The notes beneath the pieces are model-generated. The model made no database searches, was not told where the DNA came from, and was given only the letters and a program-made list of their open reading frames with translations. The position numbers and the translations under genes are program-made. Shown piece after piece: positions 25,048-38,109 of a DNA stretch of 64,000 nt; the stretch's first letter is position 1, and each line of letters starts with the position of its first letter. Location: positions 310,001 through 374,000 of the forward strand of contig SJOL01001452.1 in the NCBI GenBank assembly GCA_004794785.1. The letters are read 5' to 3'. This stretch comes from Opisthorchis felineus (taxonomy: Eukaryota > Platyhelminthes > Trematoda > Opisthorchiida > Opisthorchiidae).

Positions 25048-28000
25048 TATCGTTATAAGGAACACTTTGCAATTCATGTTTCGATAAAGCCAGCAGCATC
25101 TTCCTAGTTTTGCTCGACCGCCTTAACTTACCACTTGCGTTGTTTTGAATAGTGAAACAAAAAGAACATGCACGTATTCATTTCCTTCCAGAATACTCGT
25201 CATTTTATTTGAAACCCGTGAGCATTTAAAATATTGATAACTGGTCACTTTTAAAATCGAGCGGCCATGCTCCCCAATTTTGTGGATGAGTCTCCGTACT
25301 TATTCAAATCTATGATACGTGAACCTACTTGTGAAATTCTTCTTTGGGTGGTTACTTCGTTTGCTGGTCTAAATCAATCGATACTTGAAAGTCAAAGGAA
25401 ACTAAAATGTGCGTACATGTGATTCACATTACCAACAAATATGAGTGTGGATATAGTTGGAAAAGCGTGTAAAACATCAGGATGTGCCTAATTATAATAT
25501 AGGTATATATGGAGACATTCATCCAGCTAATGACCGCCCTGAAGCTGCCCAACATGGTGTACTTTATTCTGATCGATCAATACCATGAAATCGCCTACGC
25601 CACGTATCATTAGAATGAATTGGCTTCTGGAGGTACAATTATTTGCACACAAGTACACATCATTTAAGCTGTCATTAAAGCATTTGAGGCACTACATCTT
25701 GTCACAAAGTAGCTGAACTACTTCGATGATCGGCCCTTTGTCCAGATAGTGGTGAGATGCACACTGCCTGCGACGCCGTCAGTACATTATTGGGTGGGCA
25801 TTTCTTTTTCTGATTGCGTTCATATACATCCACCGTAATGCGTTTTTACCTCAGCTGACCTGTTTGTTTAGAAGTAGTGTTTCATTACGATATCACTTCT
25901 GTGCATTTAGTCGGTGTGTTGAATGCATCCATATTAATATTTCTGTTCATCTTTTCTGATTAATCTGTTATCTAGTTGCGTTGTGGCTTGTACTCCTTCC
26001 ATTTAGTTGGTTGATCGATCACATCTCTAGTCAGGGTGGTGCACCCGTTGTTCTGCTATTTGGGTTTTTACGTGATTCGGAGATTTCCTGTTACGTAGTT
26101 CCTGTAACGACCGTTTCGATTTCTTGAGCAACGAGCACCAAGGTTAGGAACCAAACCGGCAAAACTCCGAACGAATGGTTACACAAATGTGCTGTACTAT
26201 AAAAATAAAAGTAGTTACACGGATACAAAATTACAAACCTCAACGGTTTTCGACAAACGGTGAGGTACTCCAAAAAGCAAGCAAAGCTGAGATGGATCAA
26301 CAGCCAACGCGTGATCGAAACCGGGTTGCAAATCGATGCAATAAAACAAATCTATGGCTGACCAGAGTTTCGGTACAAAAATAGTATATCTGACGCGGTA
26401 AAAACGATTTGCGTAGCAAGGAAAACGGAAGATACAAAGGTCTTTGCCAAACTGAAATAGAGTTAAATTATATCAAAAATAAAAGGGGCGGTTCATTTGA
26501 ATTGATAACCGGGAAGGCAGTCATTCAAGATGGGAGGCAATTTTAAAGATATACACAGTTACAACAGTTCCTTTTTTCGTCGGTGCTAACTGACTGGGAG
26601 AACATCATTGTGCTCGTGGCTTGAAATTCCAGCGGGGTACCCTGTTTGAACACATTTTTCCCTGACGTTTATTACTAACGGGCGGATGCCTGAACATCCT
26701 TCTCAACTAAACTGATGTATTTTGTCTTCGTGAATGGTAACCTGTTTCGCTGATACCTTTGGACAATTTTCTTGGAATCAGGCCACAACAGCTTCTCCTA
26801 ATCATTGTAGTGACGTATGTAGGTGTATCTAATTTTTCATTTTCGTTTTGACAGGGTCTTCGAAAACTTTTTGCGGTTATGCGATCAACCGTAGCATCAT
26901 TTTGGTGATGACTGCGACGTACGAAAGCTCAGTCCGTCTGTTATGTGCAACCAAACAGATCCTACCAAAGCAAAGTGAAAAAAGTCAAATGGTTGAACTC
27001 CAAAGCAGAATGTAGAACGACGAATGCACCACTCAAAGCAAAAGATCAACATTGTTAAAACTAGAATATTGTCTCACTAGAGGATTGCTCACTACACAAC
27101 AAGCAAAATTATCATTCCGTAAATGTTAACAAAACCGCTGAAACATGGACAGTCAACTGGTCATTAAAGTGCATAACATAACATAACAAGAATTACCGGA
27201 GGACCAGTCAGGTTATTCAAAAGCAATTTATACCTAACCAACCACAGTAAACATGTTACATAAGAGCAAAATGAGTTAAGGAAGCGCCCACTCAAACGCG
27301 GCCTGACAATGTCCTCTCGACGGGTGCCAAAAAATTTGCAATTCGCGTAGCAAGCTTGCCGAATGAAGCGACAAACATTCGGAGCACCTGAGCCACTCAC
27401 ATTTCCCAATGTTAGTGTTACCAAGCTGTCTAGCACTAAATGGTTTCATTTTCAAAATAGTGTTCGATAAACCATCAAGACCTCCCGTCAAAAAACCATA
27501 CTTGTTTTATCGAAACCCTTGTTTTCTTCCATTGATTTATAGCGCTCAGTAATCTTCTAGGCTTAAGAAACAGTATTAGCTAGTTCCGTGCATCAGAATA
27601 TCGATGTAATCTAAAGGAACGTGAATACTGCGGTACAGTCGGAGTAAGTGAACAAATAATTGCCTCCTGAAGTGGTATACAGCGGTGAGTTTCAGATATA
27701 CCCCCTCATCAGTCACTCATGTCTCCACCAACCGCAGTATTGCTATTTAGATGTATTAGATAAGTGAGACTTTGATGAAATAATATTTCGAATAATAGTG
27801 TCATTCCACTGGTTGATCCGTCCGGAGTGGCGTAGTCCCTCACAACTGGCATTAAGTTTTTTCCCAGACTCTTGTGCGAATTGCACTGAAAGAATCCTCT
27901 GAGAAAAGCCTAATAACAACTTGACGTTCTGTTGGTTTCGGCATTACTTTACACCTGATGTTATAAGTGTAGGCGACAGAAACCAAAATATGGAAGTTAA

Positions 28001-28689
28001 GATTTGTAGGTCCTATAGGTCTGAAATAAGATTACCCCTCCAAAATTCACAAGAAATTGTATCAGTCTAATTTGTACGCTGTTCTTACGAGAGCAGAGTT
28101 AGTGTTTTGTAGAATATTTCATTTTTATGTAACTAATGGCGGTTTTTAGTTATTTATTGCTTCATTCACAACGTCCGAAAACGTTTTGGAACAAGTTCCT
28201 AAATTAATGTCATTTTCAATAACTGGTCTTTATCAACGCGTCGCAAACCTGGCCAGCTATTGTTGACCGGTTATCCGTTAACGTGACGCACTGCAACCAA
28301 AAAAGTCTTGCTAAGACCGGCCACTTGAAAACATCTTTGTAAACAGGCTCATCGGACGAAAGGGCACCGAAAACATATTTAGCATAGAAGTAGACATATA
28401 CGACTTTATTGACAGGACTTTATTTTGATGTGTCCCATAATGTGAACTACAAAACGGTCGTAGAAGTTTGAATTCTCACAGTGATGTTGACATTGAAAAG
28501 TTTTGCCTTCACCATCTAGCGGTCATTGTCTTTTGGAATGAGCTGAACTGAATTCAAATTTTGTAAATTCAGGAGGACTGGATTGCACAGTCACACTAGT
28601 GTTCACAGCACACCTTACTTGAAAATTACTTAAATGTCACCTGAAAAATACTTAAAAATTAAAGTGAACGTATTTGAAACGTAACTGGT

Positions 28690-28736
28690 AAATAGGACTC
28701 CCCATGCTGGTGCATGGGGAGCATGTTTACCTATTT
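28690..28736. other. Two-stage hairpin
   Basis: CTCCCCATGC (28698-28707) pairs with GCATGGGGAG (28712-28721) across a four-base loop. Outside this, AAATAGG (28690-28696) pairs with CCTATTT (28730-28736). No function is known to me. Confidence 0.7.
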
Positions 28737-29182
28737 ATTCACATGGAAAAGTCAGAAATCGCATGCACACCAATGTCGTTGCTTGACGTCATAATTAAAT
28801 TTACTAAATAATAGGGCAGAAAGACGGCAATTTTTGCGAGGTGGCCGGATGTAAAATCGGTAATCAGCGAACGTTACCTACAGATAACGCTTGCTGCAAT
28901 TTTGCAGTCTACAGAAAAATTTGATGGGCTTCTGAGTTGATCAAATTCATAGCACTAGTTACCTCAGACCGAATTAGCTTACATTTGATAGTTTATCATA
29001 TTACCATATTACCGAAAATACTAGTGAACTGTTTCCCTGAAACGTCAACTTTGTATACAATAAAGCATTTATCTCATGCTATTCGAACTCGTATCGAATA
29101 AATGTTAAAATAATAAACTAGCCCATTAGGTAAATACTTTGCCCGACCGCACGTTTCACTCATTCTTGTGTTACATTTTCAG

Positions 29183-29491
29183 TACACTCATCCGGACGTC
29201 ATTCAAATTGTGCTTACCTTACGTGGAAGTGAACCAATTCGATGGGCGGAAGTGATGATAAAGAGTATGCTGTATTACCAAGGCAGATTCCGAGAGGACA
29301 ATGACACATGTTCAACTACCCACTTCCCGCAACGAAAACGTCGCTGTCCCGATACACTCCCCTTGCGGTCAAACCGAATAGTTTTTCATGTGTTAATTGA
29401 TGCCGCCTCTCGTCCAGATTTCATTCAGGCTTTTCAGGCGTGGCACCGCCCATATTTAGAATGGAAATTTTACCAAGCTGAATATCACGAA
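29183..29491 (+). CDS. LARGE1: Exon 2, LARGE-like GT8: start of catalytic domain
   Basis: One hundred and three codons between a pyrimidine-rich acceptor (ACATTTTCAG, AG at 29181-29182) and the donor GTAAGC at 29492, phase 0 at both ends. It covers the first Rossmann-like part of the GT8 fold: a hydrophobic strand (VIQIVLTL), a helix (WAEVMIKSMLYY), a second strand (RIVFHVLIDAA), then the block AWHRPYLEWKFYQAEYHE. In LARGE the matching block reads roughly TW..P....FY.A. A lineage-specific basic insert (QRKRR near 29331-29345) separates helix and second strand; LARGE proteins have only a few residues there. The reading frame stays open past the donor to 29728. Confidence 0.85.
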
Positions 29492-32105
29492 GTAAGCAGT
29501 GGCACTTGGCGTCGTGAATCAATCGGTTTTTTGTGCAATGCGCCTTGGTCACAGACTATCCTTATAAAGTGTACTCCCAAGTGCTACTCTCAAGAGCAAG
29601 GTAGATATACTCTATCTGGAGGTGCGGGATTAAAACAGCGTCACTTGTGCTACCGGAATACACTGCGTAGACCTCTTGGCTGCACAGTCACGTATTCCAT
29701 TAGATGTCCGTATCAACTTCGTGCATGAGTCATCCTGGATAGCGATGTCCGCCCTACATTGAGCCGGTTGTCATTGACTTTTTGAGTGCTGCACAGACCG
29801 TTGACTTGATTCCAACTGGACCTAATGTTTTCTTCCATGATTCCAGTCCTAGTTATCGCGCATCTGAAATTGTCCAACAGGCATATGGGGAGTAGATCTG
29901 ACCAGGTTCCGACAGCTGATCACAGATCCGTACTTTTCCTATGCTGATTGTGACATTAGGTTGATGTACGCGCTGCTGAATTTTGTAAATCTTGCCATCG
30001 ACAGCCATCGCGTTGGAGCGGTTCACTTGAGCCAGTATTCCCTGATTGGTGTGATATATATATATATATATATATATAAATATATATATCGGACACTTCT
30101 TTCCAGTAGAAGGTAAAATCTGAGCTAGCCATTCTTAGGTTTTCTCGATCAGCTAGCTGGGTCTCACGTAGTGCAGGTGATTTTGTCCTTTAGAGCTTGG
30201 TTTCTTTTACAGTGATAGCAATTTACTTTCCAGGCAAGCCGGCTCATACTTATCCTGAGGGTTTTTCGTTCCGCGTTCCATGCCGTGGGAACATGTATTC
30301 CTCTGTACAGTCTATGTATGAAAGGAAGGCTTGTTAACTTTTGACTTGGCAGAAGGACTGTCGTATTTTACATAGTTGTAAACTGGCACCAAATATATCG
30401 CTCACACTAAATGGATGGTTTAAGGTGGCCAAGTTAATGTCCCATTAGGACAGTTTACGCCACGCTCAACTATAGCGAACAAGAAATGGAGCAGTGTCAG
30501 GGACACATGCAACATATGCTGGGATTCTATCAACAAGGTCGTTTGAAGTTATCTTTCATTTATTTATCGAGAAAATGTGTGGAATATGAAGCCAGCGGTC
30601 ATATACTACTGAATTTTCTCGAATGATTGCAGGAGTTAACGCCGTAGCTCTTCAGCTGCAAGACTTTGGCATCCCCCAATGTTTTCCTCGAGTGGATTAT
30701 TAAGATAAATTATGGTAATGTAAGGAGACAAAACACACTCAATTAAATCAAGCTGTTAAACCTCATATCTTTTTGACGTGGCTGAGTAGGGTTTGAGGAA
30801 TCCGTAAAATTGAGGTGAGATTACTTACAGAAAGATACTGTTTTGGCAGGCAGACAATTTCGGAATGCCTGCAGTCATCAAGCCCACCAGTGAAGAATAT
30901 CTGTCAGTTACGTTGGGTACTTTATCTTCCCTGTATTACTTCGCATCTTAGAACAAAGTCATCCGCTACTTACAGGAACAACGAACGTATCCCCTGGGAG
31001 AATATTCTACAATTGCACACAAAAACATCTGGTGTCTCCAGTACTTTCTACATTGTCCGTCTACGTCACCGTTTTTTCGAGAATGGTTCAATACACGCTG
31101 TCAGCTTTGCAGAAATACATTTTCGAATATGTAGCACAGAAGCTAAACAATCAACTAAAGTAACATGACAACCCATTATTTCCAAATTTCCGGTTTGTGG
31201 TGATGTCCTTGTCATACCGTTTTTTGTCTTAGGTTCTTGTTTGGATTAGGCTAGCCCGTACAAAATTAGTCCTTCGGGCTGCAACGACGAGCCTGAAGGC
31301 TTGTGTCAGCTCCACATGCTGATGGTTGAAGTGACTATGTTCATTACATTCTATCTCCTGTCGCCCAAAACATTCAAAAGTTTTTCTCTAAACAGGTGGA
31401 GAAGCACACCGAGATGTTCATATTTTCCGCTTGTGAAGGCAATACTTCCATTGTCTAGGAGGAATTTTTATCACCTCCACTTGTTCTCTTACGAAAAAAT
31501 CGGAAAGACCAAACAAACTGACCTAAGATATTGGTACCGTTGATTTTAACTTCTTGGACAATGAATGTGGGTAGACTCTTCGTGGATCATTTTGTAGTAG
31601 AAGAATATCTATCTCGCCATTTCTACTACGTTTATACTACTCACGACCACTGCTGAAATTCATGTCCTCCATTGGTAACCTGTCAGTCGTCAATCCCCTT
31701 TCTGAAGGTTCTTTTTTGAAGGCTAGCTACTAATGAAGGGTTTAGGCGCACTCGCCAATTCTCAGAATGTTCCTTGTTGTCTTTCCTTAGGTTGTTTCTC
31801 GTGGAATAGCCTATCGTCCCCTAAATTTTTATGGATGCATGCGTAAAAGGACGCCTACGGCAGAGTTCATATAGAAAGCGAATATGATTTAGCGTTTCAG
31901 AAATTAAGTTGCATTCCATCAACTTCGGTCCCTCGAGAATGGATCATCTAGCTGCGTAGCATTTTAATTTTTCGTCCTTGACAGCTAGCTTTTAACGCGG
32001 CTGATTATATAGTGTTTTGATGTTAGTTACCTGAACAAATAAAAAACTAGGTATGTAAGGGAAAGCTCGATGTTCTATATGTGCTGTCAAACTTTCCTTC
32101 CACAG
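29492..32105 (+). other. Intron 2 (about 2.6 kb)
   Basis: Contains the open continuation of exon 2 to 29728, a TA tract at 30053-30089, and a 117-codon frame (30815-31168) with no recognisable motif. Confidence 0.6.
30053..30089. repeat. TA microsatellite
   Basis: Alternating TA, interrupted once by AAA. Lies in intron 2. Confidence 0.97.
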
Positions 32106-32201
32106 AAACTGCTAAGGCAAATGCCGAACTCACATCACTCTGGGATTCCATCTATGATGAAACTCCTAGTGCCAGTCATTCTTCCATCAACGGTTGAAAA
32201 G
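32106..32201 (+). CDS. LARGE1: Exon 3, LARGE-like GT8: HSGI/MKL block
   Basis: Thirty-two codons between acceptor TTCCACAG (AG at 32104-32105) and donor GTGAGT at 32202, phase 0 at both ends. The peptide contains MPNSHHSGIPSMMKLLVP and then ILPSTVEK. It lines up with the LARGE stretch where a P-N-x-H-x-S-G-I motif is followed by a Met-Lys-Leu helix and a Leu-Pro-Ser loop just before the metal-binding strand. This exon fills exactly the gap between exons 2 and 4. It is too short to show as a long open frame; I found it by searching for the missing block. The strict phase match and clean splice sites make it convincing. Confidence 0.84.
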
Positions 32202-35200
32202 GTGAGTAACGAATCTACCAAGCTTCGGGGTACTACGTGAAGCATAGGATTTTCTGTCTCGTGATTCTTTTGTGATATACAATGTTATTTGTGCCATATG
32301 TACTGCAGCTGAGTTCAGCATGGTCCATAAAGAGTAGTACTATAACAATTTCTGGAATGCGATTTCTAACAAAAACGTAAAAGCCGTGGTGCTACATTAC
32401 TTCAAGACCCGGTATATCAAGGCTCTGGGTACTCAACTTGGGCGACAAGTTTGTAAGAAAGTTTGTAAGAAAGGATGGGTCATGGAAACAAGTGTCTAGA
32501 AAATCCAGCCGGCCACCAAGAGTAGCACTGGATGCGTTATCCACCAGACTGTCTTGCGTTAGCATGTCTTCACTCCAAAAGTTCAGTATTCTCGTGAGCA
32601 AAACCCAATTCCTTAGCGATTAAAGTCCTAAATTGAAATTTCCTATTACGTATGTCAAGAGACACTATCGCCGAATTGGTCAAAAGTGATGTACAATCTA
32701 TTTTCAAAATCACATCTTACGTCAACGTTACAAACAGGACAGGTGCTTGCGCTTTAAATCGTGGTGAAATAGCAAGCTTCACTGTAGAATAGGGACATTT
32801 ATCAGTCGTCATATTGTCTCTGAGCTGAATATACAGTGCATCTAAACGTCACAGCTGTGGCCAACTTCTGAAGCGTTGGAGAAAATATACAGTGCATTTT
32901 GACGTAACCTAAACCTAGTAGGTACGAAACACCAAGGTATCTCCAAAGGCTGAACCCTTGGAAGTTCGCGGTGCCAACCTTCACACATAGCTTCCATTAC
33001 CGCTTTAGTACTTTCGTCCCAACTAGAAGTCTTCTCATATATTCTTGTCACACATGATAGCAGCTTGAACTGAGACAGGAGCGTTGTCATGAAGCTGCGG
33101 GAGTTGTAAAGTGAATCAGTGCTGGTAAGTATGCGTCGCTGGATGTGCTGGTAAATCGGAAGCAGTCCGATTTGATAGGCCAGCAAAAACCAAACGTATT
33201 TTACAAACTTAGCTGTTTTTGGGGCTTACACGTTGTTCTATATGGAACATTGCCAACTATTCATGTCGGAAGACGCTTCCGGAAATGTTTGCAGGACGAA
33301 CATCCCCAAAATGTGTTCACGGTGTTAAAGGCAAATAACCTGGAATAGAAGGTCCGTTGATAGGAAGTGAATCCATAATGTACACACTTTCAGCACTGAA
33401 AACACATTTGTCCAGCGGTAAATATATGGCAAAACGGACGACCGTGCTGTCTCCAAGTGAAGTACTATTAACCGAATACACCTCGATGATCATTGCTTCA
33501 CCTCGTGTCCCAAGTTTCCAAGACCTTCAGTCAATAGTGGAGTAGCATAAAATCAATTGTTCAGAATAGCTGGCCTGCAACAGTTTCATGAATTCGCTGA
33601 GCCAAACCGCCAAGAACCAAAGTTAGCTTCGCGGACATCCAACGAAACTACCCAACATTCTATTCTTCATCAGCCACTCTGGGTTGTTATGACGCCGACG
33701 GTGCCCTTAGTTACACTCAAGGTATCGAGAAGTGCTTGGATTTGGAACTCAAAGGATAAATGATCAGGTTATAATTAGATGGGTCACAACTTAGGTCATC
33801 CAGTCTTTCCAGATTCTTGAACTGAAGTACTTCAGCAAACATTTCACAGGTTGAAGTATGATGAGTCTTTGCACACTGAGGCACATTGTGCTCATCTTCG
33901 TAATCACTGCATTGTTACGAACCCTTCCGCTTGTTAATCGCTGAAACCCCGCTCTCCCTATTTCCGCTGTAGAAATGCAGTAAATTGTCAGGAGTTTGCG
34001 AGAGTTTTCTGTTGACCAAGTTGCTCCATGGTTTGATCACTGAAGGTCACTAAGCTCTGATATGTGGGTGCGAAGAAAAAAAGTGCAGTGCAAAGTCATT
34101 TGCAGTTGAGGACTCCTCGGATCATTCCAGGAAGGGACTCAACAGAAGAATGATCCTTAAGTAGAACATAGAATATAGAACATAAGAAAATGTAAATGAG
34201 AAAGAAACATGAGGGGCACCGATAGTCAAGTGCTTTTGCTCATCCCCAATGCTTCATGCAGCGACTAAGATTACTCGGTTAATGTCATCAGGTGGTGGCC
34301 GGTGCTACAAGAAGACAATATTGCTTGTGCAGTGCGCATTTTTGTGTGGGCTGAGGTGCATCCAGGGGACTCATACCTAGACAGATGAACAGTACGTATA
34401 CTCAAACAAAGTTTCAGGCTCGAAAGCAGGACCGCCAGGCAGCATGACCCAGTGTGGTACTAGCACAACGGTTCAGTTTTCAAGGAACGTCAAATTTCGC
34501 CAACAGCCACTTCGGATGTTTAGGAGAACTCGTTTGTCAAACTTCAATCCATTAACAGACCTGTATGACAACAATTTATCTAACCTCAGCGGGTTACATG
34601 AAGTAGGAACCTATCGTATCACCAAACTACCTAGTCTCTTCGTAATGGACTCAAACAGCGTTTTCCTCCGAAACCATGCAGATGTCTATAGTCCCTTTTT
34701 TGCTTTCCCAAAAATCCCTCATTCTTGATATCATAAAGATACAAGTTTTTAGCTGAAAAAACGGGGGTTACTTTAGATACTTATCGCAGTACTCAGCGAT
34801 ACAAACAAAATTACGGCCGAAATACACTGTCTATTAATTTTAAATTGAATGGATTTGCTACTTCTCAACAGATGGTATGCACCTGTCTACCATATGCGGA
34901 GTTAATATTTTTGTTTTGTTTTAACGACTTCCCCAGATCAGTTAAAATGTGGAAACTGACATTCGATCATCTCCATCTCCAACACTAAGTATGTCTATAA
35001 ATACGTGTATGTTTGTATTCGCCCGTTGCCACAAAGCACGCCACACTGGGAGTTGGCCTATGGCCATCTTCACAAACAACATAAATATGAATAGATGAAG
35101 GTGCATTTGTGAATTGCTGTCTCTTTCGCCATCCAGTTCTCCACTCCTCTGAAAGGCACAACCTCAAGCGTCCTGAGGCTGAGCGAATTAAAATCTAGTG

Positions 35201-36100
35201 TACAACTCTCAACATTTTTGGCTGACGCTTGTTTTCATCTGTTTTATGCTTCTGCAGCAAACGCATCATCTTTAGAAAGTTATTTTGTAGTTAACTAACA
35301 AAAGGACCCAACCTTCCTGTCAAGCCGGATCAAGTTAAGGGAGGTTTTATGCAGCCGAAGTAGAGTGACTAGCATGACCTTCCAAAAACTGGTAAATGAT
35401 CAGCTGGCTGCTGCTCTGTTCGTCAAACTTTGCAAGTGACTGGAGATATATTTAGCCACTGTTCTAAGAGGCATCATCCTTGTGCAGCTCCCCATTTCAC
35501 GCTTACGATGTTATAGTTTGCAATAGGCATCCTAACGCTCTATCCCGCCTAGCTGTCCATCTGATGTCTCACCCGGAATCTGGTTGGTCCGTTCACCATC
35601 CATGTTGAACCGTTGTCTGTTTCTTCCGTTCGTACGCACCTTCCTTGTTCATTGTTTCCTGGTCTCATTGGCCCATTTGTGCCCTGTGTTGCGTTGTGCT
35701 CTGCCTCCCCTCCCCCCTTGTTCCGGCGATTGACTGTGGCAGTATTTTACTTTTAATCTGCTTTCATTCTGGTTGGTCTATCCACAGCATGTGGCTCCTC
35801 TTCTTGAGCCTTGTTCACTCATTTACATGACTTGCTCAACAGAGCACCCGGCATTTTTGCTCTCGCTGTTCCTCAGTCTGCTCGCTACGCCGCAAATATG
35901 TCTAGGAATTCAACAAACTTAGAAGAAGCAACCAAGTGTTCTTTCATTTCCTCATAGATGTTGAATTCTTATTAACCAATGCCCTCATCGATAAATTGAG
36001 TGGTATCATTAAAGTTTCCGTTAGAGACAGCAACCAAACAATGACACCCGCCGGAACATCTGTGTAAACATCAGCAACCTTGCATAACTAATGTCTAGGT

Positions 36101-36792
36101 TTTAGCGAAATACACTTATTTGCAAACAAATTTGGTTTTGCGGGAGACCCACCTGGAACCCAGCTGAATCTCTCGTTTGTGATATTTCCAGGCAACTGAA
36201 TGTGCTGCACCAGGCGGCCTCATGTTTCAGTTGCTACGATATTCGGGATATCGCGACACATGTATATTCGTAATGCACTACTCATAAGGTTGCTGAAAAT
36301 TCTTCGACAGCCCATGACCAGTTTCGCGCTTCTTGGGGCTCATCAGGTAGGCGCAGTCCCCGAATTTCCGTCGACCTTATGTTCTACTTGAACCCAAATT
36401 GGACTGATTTCGACAAATACACTCATTTGCAAATCAATTTGGTTTTCACGGGAGACTCAAGTGAGTCTCTCGTTTATGATGTTCTTCAACTGAATGTGCT
36501 GCACACAGGCTGCCTCATGTTTCAGTTGGTACGATATTCGAGATATCACGGTACATTTTCATGAAGGAAACTACTCACAAGGTTGCTGAAAACTCTTCGA
36601 CAGCCCATGACCGGTTTCGCCCTCCTTGGGGCTCATCAGGTAGGCGCAGTCCCCGAATTTCCATCAGCCTTATGTTCTACTTGAAACCCAATTGCACGGA
36701 ATTAGCGAAATACACTCATTTGCAAACAAATTTGGTTTTGTGAGAGACTCACCTGGAACCCAGCTGAATCTCTCGTTTGTGATATTTCCAGG
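36101..36792 (+). repeat. Repeat B tandem array, two full units and a partial third
   Basis: Three starts of the unit (the AAATACACT landmark) lie at about 36108, 36415 and 36708, giving periods of about 307 and 293 bases. Each unit runs through TTGGTTTT..GGGAGAC, TCTCTCGTTT.TGAT, GAATGTGCTGCAC, CCTCATGTTTCAGTTG, CGATATTCG, the CTTCGACAGCCCATGACC block, GGGGCTCATCAGGTAGGCGC and CTTATGTTCTACTTGAA. The third unit stops after the TTTCCAGG landmark and faces an inverted copy. Neighbouring units are much alike, so the array is younger than the scattered copies. Confidence 0.85.
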
Positions 36793-36915
36793 CTTGGTTC
36801 CAGGTGGGTCTCTCGCAAAACCAAATTTGTTTGCAAATGAGTGTATTTCGCTAATTCCGTGCAGTTTGGTTTCTAGTAGAACATATCGTTGACGGAATCT
36901 CGGGGACTGCGCCTA
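36641..36915. repeat. Inverted pair of repeat B ends (about 120-bp arms)
   Basis: The stretch 36641-36760 (TAGGCGCAGTCCCCGA to ACCTGGAACC) is repeated as reverse complement at 36796-36915 (GGTTCCAGGTGGGTC to GGGGACTGCGCCTA), with only 35 bases between arms. Identity is high by eye. A transcript through this would fold into a long hairpin. Confidence 0.85.
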
Positions 36916-38109
36916 ATGTCCAGGTTCTTCCGAATGGTCTGTTTTACCGACAGGGGAATGCAGTTGCAACGGGACGACCCTCAGGTCCGTTTCTTGCAGA
37001 CATATTCAGAGCCACGTGAAACCGCGACCGTTGGCTTAAATCCAGATGTTGTCTTTCTATGAATCCTGCATAGACATTCTTGTGATTCGTACAGATTGTT
37101 GTTACATTATTGTGCTCCAGTAGTTACTGAATAGTGTCCAATTAAGGCTTACGGAAGCGAATGATCAGCTTAGCCGCATGCATTTTCTGAATGTCAGACA
37201 GACTAGAGGAGTAGACGGATCACTACAAGGTCAGCGTACAATGTGCAACATATACAACAAGAGTTTTGAATCCTTCAAACACTGGTAAGAACCGTGTTCA
37301 GCAGACCGTATGGGGTTGCCACAGATAAAAAATTGGACCACGATGTGTGCTTCCTGAACGATGCACTAGGAGCAAGCGAGTATTCGCCCAGGAGCACCGA
37401 TGAATATTAGAAATGTGTTATTGTCCCACTTGTACCGGATAGACAAGCTTACCCCTGTATGGATTTTTTGGCATTAAATTCAGCTCCGTAACTAAGCATA
37501 GGCTGAATTCGAAGCTTATTTTAACATTCAGTGCCGAAAATTATTTTCAATTTGGAGGAAAACTCAAATGCCATCACCGAATAAAAGCCCCTGGACATTA
37601 TACCACATTTAAAATTGGACTTAGCCATTCGGTGACATCTGTAGGTCCAGACACACGGCCCAAAATGACTTCAGAGTTCTGATTCTGGGTGTCCAAGAGG
37701 ACACTGCCCAAATCGGAGATCCTGTCGTATTTTCTCCTATGACTTCTACTCCCAGACATGAGCACATGTTTCCAATTATGGAAGTTGTTGCTCCGGTAGA
37801 TTTATGCCTCTATGTTGCACAAAGAAACGGAGAGTGACTCAACCTGTTCAGCAATTTCTGTTTTATCTTTGTACCCCATTTAAGTGGGGCTTTGGAGATA
37901 TGATACTTTAAATTTACATTGATTATATTCTGTTCTACGCATTGTTTACACAACAGTAAAGCACCTGCTGACCTAGACAGCCCTCTTCATTTTGTTCTTA
38001 AACAACTTTCTGTAGACACTTGCTTTCGACAATAAGTTACCTCCAAGCGGAGTGCACTATTAGGCCTTTACAACACAGTTATTCTTGCGCAATGCCTGTA
38101 CCTTACACC

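Larger units (their letters stand above)
7713..29182 (+). other. Intron 1 (about 21.5 kb)
   Basis: Lies between the exon 1 donor and exon 2 acceptor. It holds a TA microsatellite, tRNA-like SINE units near 9.8, 18.3 and 20.9 kb, repeat-B copies near 18.5 and 23.3 kb, and a composite tRNA-like repeat at 24.6-25.05 kb. An orphan frame lies at 16381-16749. I recognise no exon for the stem region of the enzyme, but a short one could hide here. Confidence 0.55.

Noticed and set aside
27164..27436. Minus-strand frame next to a short ATAAC repeat, considered as a LINE 3' end
   Set aside because: The ATAAC repeat has only a few units, and I could not match the frame to any LINE domain.
30815..31168. 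117-codon plus-strand frame in intron 2
   Set aside because: No family resemblance in any of the three frames, and no splice context linking it to exons 2 and 3, which join without it.
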